Below, in pieces: positions 34,809-46,045 of a stretch of DNA of 64,000 bases. The translations under genes were made by a program, and so were the position numbers. Below the pieces are notes generated by a model that worked only from the letters and a program-made list of their open reading frames with translations, was not told where the DNA came from and made no database searches. The stretch's first letter is position 1, and every line of letters begins with the position of its first letter. This DNA comes from Gnetum montanum. Lineage: Eukaryota; Streptophyta; Gnetopsida; Gnetales; Gnetaceae. The stretch spans positions 28,682 to 92,681 of the forward strand of contig MNCI01018006.1 of NCBI GenBank assembly GCA_015680685.1, written 5' to 3'.

Positions 34809-35950
34809 TATTGGCAACCACATTGGATTGCCAACATTGTCCTCTTCCCCATGATGAAAATCACAAAGATGAGGAGTTCTTCCAAACTCGAGTTTAGGTG
34901 TTTACTAATCTCTAGAAACACCAAGGCTTGGATACCTCTAAACAAACTCAACAATTATTTGAGAAAACTATTTGTATTTGTTGTTGTTAACATAAGTTCT
35001 AAATCTTAAAATATGGCATAAATAAAGTAGATATAAACATTTTAATAGAAGATTTAGCTATCTTTACTTCATCCTATAAGTGCATGCAATTTTCCCTCTA
35101 TATTAAAGCTACTTAGTCTATGTATAAATCTACTCTAGGATTTATATATAACCTCTAGCAGTTAAAACCATTTTAAAATATAATAGATATAGTTACTTCA
35201 TGTTTTACTCACATAATTAAAAGGTTATTTGATAATTTTTTTATTAATAAATTGAGCTTATTAATTAATAACTATAATGTCTTTAGAGAGCTTGATTCAT
35301 TGTATTTAATTTAGAGCTATTAAAATCCTTTCAAGGCTCTTTCAATGCTTATTTCTCTTCATGATCATAGGTCATTAAATAGTTGCTAGATACCTTAATA
35401 GTCTTTCCTCATTCTTTAAATCTAGAGCGCCTCTACTAAAAACCAATGAGCTAACTTTCCATAGATGTAGGTATTTGATTTGTTGAATATAACTCCACTT
35501 GTTTCTTCCATAACTAATTCAATTATAGAATTTTTTAGCTACATCTAAGTAGATCCCATGTTGTTATAAATCTAAGCTTTCTTCTCTTCAACTATAATAC
35601 TAGTAATTATCATTAGCAAAGTTTGTTGTATTAGCTAGTAACGGCTTTTGTTAGCTGTATAACCTAGTAATGGCTTTCTATAAGCTCTTTAATTTCTACT
35701 CCTTTTTTCTTAAGGATTGTATTCTTTATGATGGCTCCATGCTTAAATAGTGGCTTTTCACTTTCTATTTTGAGCTCTAATGTAACTTTTAACTCTTAAA
35801 GCTTATCCACTATTCCTTATCCTATTTTTCATTGGGCTAGTAAATGATCTTTAATTGCCTTAAGTTATTTTATCCCAAAGTTTATTTTAACTTTGGTTCA
35901 TGGAGCCATAATACACTAAGCTATAGTACAAATCCATGTGCATGTGTGTT
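34809..35950 (-). repeat. G1 5' LTR, U5/R end
   Basis: On the plus strand it opens TATTGGCAACCACATTGG. It goes on with TTTAGGTGTTTACTAATCTC and ACACCAAGGCTTGGATACCT, then GCTACTTAGTCTATG. Each of these matches B (TGTTGGCAACCGTTTTGG, TTTAGGTGCTTGCTGGTCTC, ACACCAAGGCCCAGATACCT, TGCCTAGTCTACG) with mainly C-to-T and G-to-A changes. Similarity fades beyond about 35.3 kb. The far LTR end was not found. Confidence 0.7.
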
Positions 35951-35969
35951 AAATTTTTTACTTTTGTGG

Positions 35970-36975
35970 GTCTATGTTAAAATCTGATGTGGCTTCTAGA
36001 ATGTTTTTGATGAGCTACATGATTATAGCTAAACTTTAAAGCTACTTTACATTCTGATGTGGCTTTATGATTTAAACTAGTTGCCAAGCTCAATTTTAGC
36101 TATGCAAAGTTTGATGTGGCAAGGTTCATTCATCAAGCCAATTTTTAGCTTCTTGTGTTTTTACTTTATGTAAGAAGCTCATGTTGTGAAGCTACTTCAT
36201 AAGCTTGAATGTCATCCTCATGAACTACCTTTACATGCTGACATGGAAGAGTTAACATTTTGATGTTGATGTGCCAAAGCTAGTTCATAATGTAAAAATT
36301 TAGCTTTATGAAGTGACCATATATGCTAATGTGATAAGATGCTAACATGACAGGGCTTAATGCTGACAATTGGGCTTGCTGCATTTGTTGACATGGATGA
36401 GATTCTTTGTAAAGCTAAATTTTTTACTCTATGAGCTTCCTTTTTTATCAAAGAAGCTAACGTAGAAGTACTATTTCTTAGAATCATTTTTAGTTCTACA
36501 AAGTCCTTCTATAAGCTGATGTGGCTATTGAGGTTGAGCTTGTTTAAGAAGCCAAGTTAAAGCTCACATTAGCTAATGTGGTAAAGCTCTCTTATTATGT
36601 TAAAGTTGGGCTCTACGTATGTTATCTCTATGAAAGTGTTATCATAGGATGAAGATGAGGTGGTAGACCTTCTCTTGTGGGGCTCAATTTTATTCTATGA
36701 ACTTCTCTATGTGAAAGAGCTACCTTGTAGAATAATTTTTTGTCTAAAGTGATGTGATTGAATGCTAATGTGGCACAATGCTTACAGTTTTGTTGATGTG
36801 GTAGATGAGTTTTCCTTCCTCATGTGAGCTCATAGATTTTTATCTAAATGTTGACATGTAAATTGTTTATGTGGCATTGTTAATGTGATAGAGCACTTTC
36901 ATAGAGGAGGACATTGGATCTATGAATTAGCTCTACATGCTAATGTAGCATGAAGTTGACATGGTAGGGTGATGT
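35970..36975 (+). repeat. Array of GCTGATGTGGC-like motifs
   Basis: GCTGATGTGGC, GCTAATGTGGC, GTTGACATGG or close forms recur at least 15 times with spacing of about 20-100 bases (for example 35981, 36050, 36110, 36236, 36335, 36390, 36515, 36570, 36770, 36793, 36855, 36935). The motif is similar to the GTTGACAAGTGGC unit of B and C. A TATA box follows directly on the plus strand. Confidence 0.65.
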
Positions 36976-36982
36976 CATGGCC

Positions 36983-36989
36983 TATAAAT
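36983..36989 (+). promoter_or_regulatory. TATA box
   Basis: CCTATAAATC follows the repeat array, the same order (array, then TATA) as in C. It would drive plus-strand transcription toward the spliced ORF remnant interrupted by W. Confidence 0.45.
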
Positions 36990-37084
36990 CTTCTTATTAA
37001 AGGTACTTTTTATCCCTATATGCTTTATTTGGTATAGCTAGTACATAGAGCTGCTTCTTGGCCTTAAATTGGATAAAACTAATT

Positions 37085-37410
37085 CATTCCATTTTCAATA
37101 CTAATTTACTAGCTACTTTTTCCATTTTGATTATTGTGCCAAAGAAGTCATGTGTTGCTGCTGAAGTTGGAACATAATTTCATGGTAAAATTTAATTTGT
37201 GTTAATTATCATTGGCATGTAAATACTACTCTAGTGATCATAGGGAGGTTATAAAGGATAAAGATCCTCTTAATTATGGATGATCATTCCTTATATCACA
37301 TGTAGATGCGGACTTGTCTAGAAGCCAAGCACTTCTCTAGACTCTACATTGAGCTTGTAGTAACTTTGTTACCTTTGTGGATCATCTTACATGTACTTGA
37401 GAGGATCTAA
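37085..37410 (+). pseudogene. Start of plus-strand spliced ORF remnant
   Basis: A short frame reads VPKKSCVAAEVGT and then stops. It lies about 150 bases after the TATA box. Exon-like pieces on the far side of W (50144-51724) are on the same strand and could be the same transcription unit. Function is unknown and the link is inference. Confidence 0.3.
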
Positions 37411-38308
37411 TTTAAGTTATCATTCTTGCATTTTTACATTGTAGAATGTGGAAATCAATCAAATAGAGGACTATAGATTACATTTATTTAATTTTCTAGA
37501 ATTATGATGAACACTTAACATTAATTCACTCTTATCAAAAGAAATGACTATCTCATTATTCAATCTCAATACAACAATCTCACTATAATAGTATGATTTC
37601 ACAAACTTTAATTCTTTATCTTCAAAAGTTCACTATCCATATGTCTTTTTTTTCTTCTCTTCTACTCCTCTTATAATTCCACTTAAATGTAGTGTGAAAA
37701 TGGCTTTAGTTGATGGTTACAATAACTTTTGACTAATGATTATGACCTAGGTGTGAATTACAGCTAGGTTGCAACTCCTTACCCAAAGAAAATTTATCAA
37801 TTCATACAACTACTGCAAGGGACTATAATCAGTAGTCTTATTTAATTATTTTCAATGATTGCGTATTTAAATCCTAATGGTTGAGTAACCAACTAAACTA
37901 AAAGATCCATTATGATTGTAATAGGGATGCAAGTTGTAGGAACTCACATTGATGAATTTTAGTCTTCTATTAAAAAATAAGTTATGAGTGTCTATGAACT
38001 ACTAGAAGAAACTCTTTGTTGTGATCTCATGTAGGTTGCATGAGCATGTGCTACCTTACCAAACTCAAAATTCAACTCCATTTGAAGATAACTCCACTTG
38101 TTCCTTGATCCTATGTCTTATGAAAAATGACTCCGAGTAGTCGTAGGATAGACATTATTTCTTTGATGAGATTAAAACTCATTGAAAATAAAATTCTAAC
38201 TTAAGACCATAAATTGTGAGTTTTTGTGGATTGCATGAGCTCACAATTTCCTGCCCAGGTCTAAAAATGGAGAAAACCAAGTGTAAAGGAGCATCAATTC
38301 ACATCCTA
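37411..38308 (-). repeat. W 3' LTR
   Basis: This about 900-bp LTR aligns with 48874-49812. Shared landmarks include AATGTGGAAATCAATCAAA, CTTCTACTCCTCTTATAAT, TCAGTTGATGG/TTAGTTGATGG and GGAGCATCAATT near the right edge. Edges are good to a few bases. Confidence 0.85.
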
Positions 38309-38519
38309 GCATAGCCCCCAACTAGCTTCTTATCATTCCAATAAAAGAAAATATAAGAATCCACATGAATTAATGAGAATGCAATAAATAAGTAAAGTAC
38401 ATCATGAAATCAAACCCTTATATCATTACACCTCAAAACATATAAAAATAATGAAGGAGAAAAGAATAATTGGGAAATAAAATTATTAATCTAGAGAAGT
38501 TGAGCCTTTCTCTAAAAGG

Positions 38520-39880
38520 AGTGTAGAATCCCCTGCTAAAGGAGGAGGTTGAGATGCATCCTCATCTACCTTCTTACTCATGAAATCCTCTTATATTACC
38601 TTGTCATCCACCTAGTCCATAGGGCTAGATGGTCTAGCCTAATCTACATCAATGATCAAGGAACCCATGGGTGCAAACTCTAAATCCATCTATTCACAAA
38701 TCCCCTAGTGGCTAACTATGTGGTGTAGCTCCCTCATCTTGATAAAAAATGATGACCTAGGATCTCTACATTAGAGACCAACCTTCTTTCAAGTTGATCA
38801 TAATAGATGTGAAGACATGCCTCCATCTCATTACAATGTGTAATGAGACTTGCCCGTAGGGCATTCCATTGGGTCATGATATGAACTTTAGCTCTCACCA
38901 AAGTTTGGTTAGCACCTACCATGTCTTTTTGTTTCTATGGATACTACTAATTTGACTACTACTACTGTATGCTATCATAGTATACCTTCTAAATTTTCCT
39001 ATTTCCATCTCTAGGGATATGTGGACTAGGAATCCACCAGGCTTTCTCATATTATGTCTTGGGTAGCCATTGAGTGTAGAAGACATATCCCATATTTAGG
39101 AAACTAGTCCTCATTCCATGCAATAATCTCCTTGATGGATAAGGTAGGTCATCAAATTTAAAAATTCTAATACAATGTTAAGATCACTGATGACAAAGGA
39201 ACCCCATTGGTATCTGGGACTACCAAATTCATCCTAGATAAAATAATAAATGGATAATTAAGGATGCAAGGACCCTCCAAGTTACTCATAACCAACATGC
39301 CAAAGAACATGAGATGCATGAAATGAGAGCTACCCAAAATGTTCATCATCATTGCTCTTGCATGGACCCTCCTTTCTAGGGAAATATTCTTCTAGGATCA
39401 TCCCATCTCATCCATCACCATATCAAGGAAGAGCTCAGCCAATTGATTCTTTCTATCTAATGATGCTACTACAAAGTGCTATCTATTTAGTTCCACCTTA
39501 ATCTCAATGATCTTAGAATGAAGGCCTCATTAATGTCATAGAACCTAATGCCAATCTAAAAAGTCCATGACATAGGAAATCCCTTCGAAATGTTAGGTAG
39601 AACTATCAAGCCTCCTACTCATAGAACACCTCATCTTCTATTAAGAAAAAATCCAAGTCATACATTATTAAAGAAGCCACAATTGGTGAATTCACTAGTT
39701 CCATGAGGGGTTTGAAGTTCCTAATTGCCCTCAATGGCACAGTGGAAACTTCACCTCCCAATGCTCTTAATTCAAACACTTCATGCACTCCCCATGAGTG
39801 TGTTCTTGATACTCCTCCTATGCACATCTTCATGCTATTGGATTTGTAGCTATGAAATATTCTCCCTAAGTACACCTCCT
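38520..39880 (-). pseudogene. W post-pol ORF remnant (env-like position)
   Basis: Three short minus-strand frames lie here: 39615-39875 (MYLGRIFHSYKSNSMKMCIG, PLMELVNSPIVASLIMYDLD), 39167-39352 (MMMNILGSSHFMHLMFFGML) and 38734-38922 (coil-like LRASLITHCNEMEACLHIYY). The location between pol and the 3' LTR matches the extra ORF of Athila elements. I cannot confirm homology, and no convincing membrane segment is visible. Confidence 0.45.
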
Positions 39881-39899
39881 CTTGCGCTAGATGATAACT

Positions 39900-42480
39900 T
39901 CCTTACTATAGTGAACATTAGTACACAAACAATAATAATATAATCCATAAAAAGAAAAACATGAAATAGAATGCAATAAATCAAGTATCATGAAAATATC
40001 ATAATATAAAAATTAAAAAGAAACATGATGTAGATGGATTGTAAAAATTACATGATAAAAAAAAACTATAATTATCTACACTAGTATTTCAAAAATTTTA
40101 ACAATATTGGTGTCCCCAACGAAGTCTACATTGTCATCAACATACATGACTAGTGCAAAGATGGAAAATAACAATTCAAGGTAAAATTAAGCATGAAGAT
40201 TTTGAATAACCTAATCAGAAATCTATGAATAATAAATAGTGGATTAACTACTATAAAATGAGTATAGTGCACAAATATTGAAGTTACTTGATACTATCCC
40301 ATATTGCTAAGTAATCCTCAAAATGAAATTATTATTTTCACTACTCTCTAGCTTGGACAAAGTCCAAATTCAAGCTTAATAGGAAATTACTTATGAACCA
40401 AGATAGCTACACTAAAAGAACATAATATTCATACTAATAAAATTCAAATTCTTATGGCTCATTCAACATATCTTAGAGTTATCTTGATATTGAAGATATC
40501 CTCACCTTTGTTTCTACCTCTAAGATATAATTTATATAGTAAGAATAAGAAAGCTTCAAATAGCTTAAAAGAAAATAATAAAGACCTAGTTCTAAGCAAA
40601 GTTCAACATAAAATTAACATATAAAAATGCTTAGAACACTGAATGAAAAGTACCAAAATGCTAAAGAAGATATCAAAAACTAGATTTCATCATTAAAATA
40701 TTTAATCTCCCCTAAAAATAATACTAATGCCCTAAAATTTCTCACAACTATGTGTAATAGGAAGTCTAAGAGAAAAAATGCATCAAAAAAAGATATTTGA
40801 GACCTAACTTAGGCATGCTGTAGAGGGAAAAAGGATTGGAAATTAGATCTAGTAGTTATGTGCATGATGAAATCTTGCTTCAACTCTTGGATGTGTCCTA
40901 TGATGCTTTGTGATGAAAAATAATTTTCAATTTTGTAAAATGTCCTTTTATTTTTCTATTTATTAATCACATTATAACTGACTGCAACTTGCAATCTATC
41001 ATAACACAACAATAAAAAATGTTAGTAAATTTTATATTTTTGAACAACTATGCATTGTACCTCATTGCATCTCCAAAACTAAGGACTACACCTACCCACA
41101 CTATTCTATAATCTGAGAAATGAAGCATTATAGTGCAGCATGATGGAAGTTATAGGAATCTACACTATCTAAAACCCAAAAAACATGAATTTTAAAATTT
41201 GGAATACACCTAATCACATCAATAAATTAATTATGATTAGATATCAAGATGCAAGGGGGATGTGGGTTGCACCCTATTGCAAGTATTTAACTTTAACAAA
41301 ATGAAGTCCAAGATGATTGCAACTCACAATAAGGCTTGTAGTTAGACTCTAAGAGACTATGAGTCAACCCTCCCTACACTTCCTAATCCAATGTAATTCT
41401 ACAATAAATAATGAGAAAAAACATAGAAAAAAAATGTAAAAGTAGAATAAAACAATAAATAATGAATAAAAACTTTGTGACAAAGGAATAACTAATGTGT
41501 TAGTGCTTGGTAAACAACAAGACATTAGGTGACAACTTAAGTAAATTTACTTCCAAAAGAATAATATAAATACAAGCCACCATCACATTTAGACATTCAT
41601 GAATCATTTTTTACCTACTTATTCATGTCTTATGTTACTATACCACTAGAAACTACATAGTCTTCCCCTAGGAAAAGTAGTTTATGATGGAGATCTTTAT
41701 GCATCAACATAATAACCTGATCATGTGGTCATGAATAAGAAAGATACTAGCATCCAAAATACTTTATTACCTATTAATTATTTCTTCTCTATTTTTATTA
41801 ATAATGATATTTTTAGTGATTATGGGATTGTTGCACTACTATCAAAACATGATCCATAAACAATGGAAACTTTGCTTCTCATGTAGTTCCATGCTTGTAA
41901 TGGAATAAGATTTTTGTTAAAAGGCATTCTTATATTTGTACACCTAAAATAGGTTATGATTACTTGTTATAATACCATTAAAACATGATAACAATTGGAA
42001 GTTTTCTCCTAGTATAGGTTCAATCCCTATGCAAGTCATTCTACATGAGTACCTCCATGATTCATGTTTAATATCTCATGATGTCTCTTATTCTAAGTCC
42101 TTGATTAAAGAAGATCCAAAGCCTCAAATTTGTCATGAAATAACATATTGAGCTAACAATGTGCCTACTACAAACCAAGAGAGTTAACTCACTTTTCTAA
42201 CTAAAAAGCTAATAAAATTTTTCCATGGGACAAAATCCCATCATCCAAACTTTTCTCTATTTATGATAACATGAAAAATATAAAATTTTAAAGTGTTTTA
42301 AAGACAAAAGTTCCCAAAAATCATGTCATAGAATAATTTTAACCTCTATTTAATTTAATTCACTAAACCCTAAATACCATGAAAGATATGTTGTCATAGA
42401 CACTAACAAAGACTTGATAACAACAATGAAACTATTATGCATAAGTATTAATAAAATTATAATGTATGGATCATAGTTCC
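39900..42480. other. W long spacer
   Basis: This is AT-rich sequence of about 2.6 kb between pol and the post-pol ORF. I see no domain, repeat or promoter I can support. Long untranslated stretches here are common in Athila elements. Confidence 0.5.
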
Positions 42481-43570
42481 TATTACCCAATTCCTATAGA
42501 AAAATAAAGTGCATAACAACAATGTTATTAACCTATCACAATAAGAAGCATGAAGGTTAGACAATCCCATAAGGACCCATTAGAAACCGATTCATAATTA
42601 GATTAAATTTGGCTTGTTGAGAAGAAGCATAAGTTATAGAAATCATCTCACTATCAAAGGAGGGTTCTTATCCAAAACAATGTTCAATTCATTGACCATT
42701 CACATGTAAGGAATCAACACTACTAGGCCTAGAACTGTCAGTGGCATCATTATCTAAGATTATACTAACCCTTAAGGATCCATTTTTAATTGACATTGTA
42801 TTCAAAAGGACTTGTTTAGTATCAAAGAAAGAAAAATGCATTGCTTACTGAATACTAGTTCATATGGGGTAATGCCAAGAGATGACTTCTAAAACATACG
42901 AATAGTCCATAATTCATTAGCTATATGATAAGACCAATCTGTTTCATTCTTTCTTACAACCTTCTACAAAATGTTTTTAATTTCATTATTCATGATTTCA
43001 ACTAAACCATTTGATTGAGGGAGATAGGTAGTAGCAATACGATGTGTAATTCACATTTTATGGAACAATTTCTCCATTATATCATTAACAAAATATGTAG
43101 CATGATTGCTAGTTAAGATTTGTGGGTGCTCAAAGCATGAAATTAAGTCTTCTCTCGAGAACCTAACTACCATTTTTACATCATAATGCTGAGTTTCTTT
43201 CACCAAAATTCATTTGGTAACATAATCAATGGAAACTAAAATATACTTACAAGAATTGCTTGAAGGAAAAGGACCCATGAAATCAAAGCCCAAATAATCA
43301 AAGGACTCACACTCCATCAAGATAGGCATTGATCACATATTTTACAATATGCATAAGTATCTTTAAACAAATTAGGCTAGTACGACCATCATGGAGGATT
43401 TTCCATGAATTTTTCTTACTTACAAAGTACCCTCCACACACTCCTTCATGATTGTAAGCAATTACCTCTTATTGTTCTTGTTTAGGTAGAAATCAACAGA
43501 TGATCTAATCTTTGCAAATCTTGTTTATGAATGGATCTTTCCAAATGAACCATTGTGTCTTGATGATGAA
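42481..43570 (-). pseudogene. W integrase
   Basis: The minus strand reads HQILTSNHATYFVNDIMEKL, ITHRIATTYLPQSNGLVEIM, KNILKVVRKNETDW-like and GITPYELVFSKQCIFLF (43130-42840). These are the second and third parts of the D,D-35-E core: the second Asp is Asn here (TSNHA against the usual SDGGS), while the Glu in NGLVE is kept. It contains stops. Confidence 0.82.
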
Positions 43571-44260
43571 GGCTGATTTCTATCCTTTAGTCCAAGACTT
43601 TGGTAATTTTCCTATGGCTAAATAATTAGTAATATCCACATACCAAGGATCTTGAACTTTAGAAATAATAGCCCTAGCCCAACAAGTAAATACTTGCTCA
43701 TCTAAAAATATATCATTAAAGAAATGAGATGTCTCCAAATCTATATTATGCTCTGATTTGGAAAAATGATCTACCGCTAAATTTTTAGATCCATTGTTAT
43801 CATGAATTACCGAATTGAATTCTTGCATCAAAATACAGTAATGAATTGATCTTGCACTTTTATTTTGTTTATTGTGCAAATATTTAATAATAGCATGATC
43901 AATAAATACTATAATATGAAAACAAATTAAATAATAATGAAATTTATCTAAACTAGATAAAACTACTATCTCTTTTTCCTAAGTAGTCTAATTAACTTTA
44001 CTAGGGGTTAATGTCTTAACAATATAATAAATAACATATGGAACATTATCTTTACATTGACCCATTAAAACTCCAATTGCAAAATCTAAGGCATCTATCA
44101 TATGTTCAAAGTCCTTACTCTAATCAAGTCCCTATAATATTGGTGCTAAAGAAAGCTTAGATTTTAAGGTTTCAAATGCATTTTGGCAATCTTCAATCCA
44201 TTTAAACACAACGTATTTTTGTAACAATTTTACTAATGGCTGAGAAATCAATAAAAAATC
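43571..44260 (-). pseudogene. W RNase H and linker to integrase
   Basis: The minus strand at 43580-43879 reads RSIHYCILMQEFNSVIHDNN and SKNLAVDHFSKSEHNID, the end of Athila RNase H, followed by PWYVDITNYLAIGKLPKSWT, the start of integrase. The RNase H proper (43880-44260) is heavily decayed. Confidence 0.8.
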
Positions 44261-44940
44261 TTTGATGAATCATCTATAAAAACCAATGTGTCCTATAAAT
44301 GCATGTAAACCTTTCAGATTAATGGGAGGAGTAAGATGGAAGATAACATTTAATTCAGGATCTACTAAAATTCCCTTCTTACTCATAATATGGCCTAACA
44401 CAACACTAGAATAGACCATAAAATGATACTTTTCCCAATATAATCTCAGATCCTTATCAATACATCTATGTAAGACCAATTTAAGATGATACAAAGAAGC
44501 AAAGAATGAATCACCATAGACTGAAAAATCTACCATGAAAACCTCAAGAAATGAATCAATCATATTTGAAAAAATAAAGTTCATAGCCCTTTTAAATATA
44601 ACAAGAGCATTACAAAACCTAAAGGGCATACATTGAAATGCACAAGTCCCTCATGATGTAGTAAAAATTATTTTATTTTGATCTTTTGGGATGATTGAAA
44701 TTTGACTATAACTACTAAAACCATCAAGAAAATAATAAAATTCATGCTCTTGAATTTTTTCTAAAACTTGATCTAAATATGGAAGTGAAAAGTGATCCTT
44801 TCTTGTCCATTTATTTGATTCGTGAAAATCAATATAAACACGCCACTTACCAGACTTTTTAGGCATAACCATAATAGGACTAACTCACTCAAAATTAGAA
44901 ATCAAATAAACAATACATGTTTGAAACAATTTCAAAAGTT
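44261..44940 (-). pseudogene. W reverse transcriptase
   Basis: Two open minus-strand segments: 44651-44872 (VMPKKSGKWRVYIDF, RKDHFSLPYLDQVLEKI, FYYFLDGFSSYSQI) and 44270-44629 (MPFRFCNALVIFKRAMNFIF, FLEVFMVDFSVYGDSF, LVLHRCIDKDLRLYWEKYHF, VVLGHIMSKKGILVDPEL, GLHAFIGHIGFYR). The catalytic FMDD box reads FMVD, so one metal-binding Asp is gone. Otherwise the domain is unusually well preserved for this region. Confidence 0.92.
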
Positions 44941-45028
44941 CATATTTTATTAGTTATTTGAAAGCTAGGTTTAGCCTCCTACATGGTTGTTGTTGTGGTC
45001 TAGCCTCAACCTCCAAATGGATATGATG

Positions 45029-45352
45029 CTAAACAATTGGTGCAGAAATCCCTTGCTTAAGATCCAAATATGACCATGCAAAAGCTTCAAGAGAATTCAT
45101 TAAAACATGAATCAATCTATATTCTTGATCAATGATTAATCTTGAACTAATAATCAAGGATTTATTTCTCTTATCATAAATATATTTCAAGTGATAAGGA
45201 AGTTCCTTTAAAAATAAAGTTACCTTTTCATCGCTTGCAAGAAATGAACAATTCTCCAATTTACACAAATCCTTACCATCCAAAGCATCTTCCACTTTAG
45301 TACATATGAGCTTTCTTTGATCATCCATAGTTACCTCTGTAGATTCTTCCAA
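45029..45352 (-). pseudogene. W protease-RT linker
   Basis: This 107-residue open frame contains FLKELPYHLKYIYDKRNKSL, IISSRLIIDQEYRLIHVL and AFAWSYLDLKQGISAPIV. It matches the linker in Athila and other gypsy elements that precedes RT (LPSHLKYAF, PVIIS, AIGWSLADIKGISP). Confidence 0.85.
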
Positions 45353-45599
45353 TGTTCATACACAATATGCCTCATCCCAATCACATAATTCTAAACAAAT
45401 CATATTTTTTTATTGCAATGTTGACCATATTAAGCTCATCAAATAAAAATTTGTTGTCAATGTTATATCAATTCATTAAAAAAATTTTATTTTTAAATGT
45501 TAAAGTCATCAATCCAATTTTCTTATAAATAACTACATCCATAATTACGAACATAGGCCTACCTAAAATTAGAGTATAAATATTAATCAATGAAGAAGT

Positions 45600-45947
45600 A
45601 TAATAATCTAGCACAATGAAATTAGTAGGGTACAAATCTTTATCCACCTATACCAAAATATCCTAAATAATACCTTTCATATCAATAGTAGACCCATTAG
45701 CCAAAGAGATGGTAATATTGGTAGGTCTAATATGATCATAACCTAGTGACTAATAAATTTGAAATGGCATAATATTTACACTAGCCCCTAGATCCACTAA
45801 TGCATGATGAAATTTACTATTACAAATCATGAAAGCAATCATAGAACTACTAGGGTCTAGTACTTTTTTTTGCATCCTAGCCTTCAAAATATTTTTCATA
45901 TTTTCAACAAGGCTAACATGCATGTGTATTTTAATTTTCTTTTTCAT
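45600..45947 (-). pseudogene. W aspartic protease
   Basis: The open minus-strand frame at 45750-45947 ends with FHHALVDLGASVNIMPFQIY. DLGASVN-MP is the Athila form of the retropepsin active site, and the Asp is present. The following part (to about 45600) has stops. Confidence 0.85.
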
Positions 45948-46045
45948 AGAACAAAGTTTCTTAAGGTATTTAGCATATTGAGGGGTATCTTCAATAGCAC
46001 TTGATAATGGAACATGTAGGGTGACATCTTTAAAAGGTTCCTAAG

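Larger units (their letters stand above)
1..35950 (-). mobile_element. G1: old Ty3/gypsy retrotransposon, split by X
   Basis: This is a degenerate LTR retrotransposon read on the minus strand. The right part (31199-34531) encodes gag, protease, an extra RNase H and most of RT. The left part (1210-3116) encodes the RT thumb, RNase H and integrase. Element X is inserted between them, flanked by CTATA on both sides. Removing X joins LLGHVIYQKDIT to NSRIQDVKNIKHLT, which is normal gypsy RT order. The 3' LTR ends at 719 and the 5' LTR starts at about 34809. Both share terminal sequence with solo LTRs A, B and C, which ties G1 to that family. The outer end on the right is uncertain, and 35950 marks only where LTR similarity fades. 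Confidence 0.85.
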
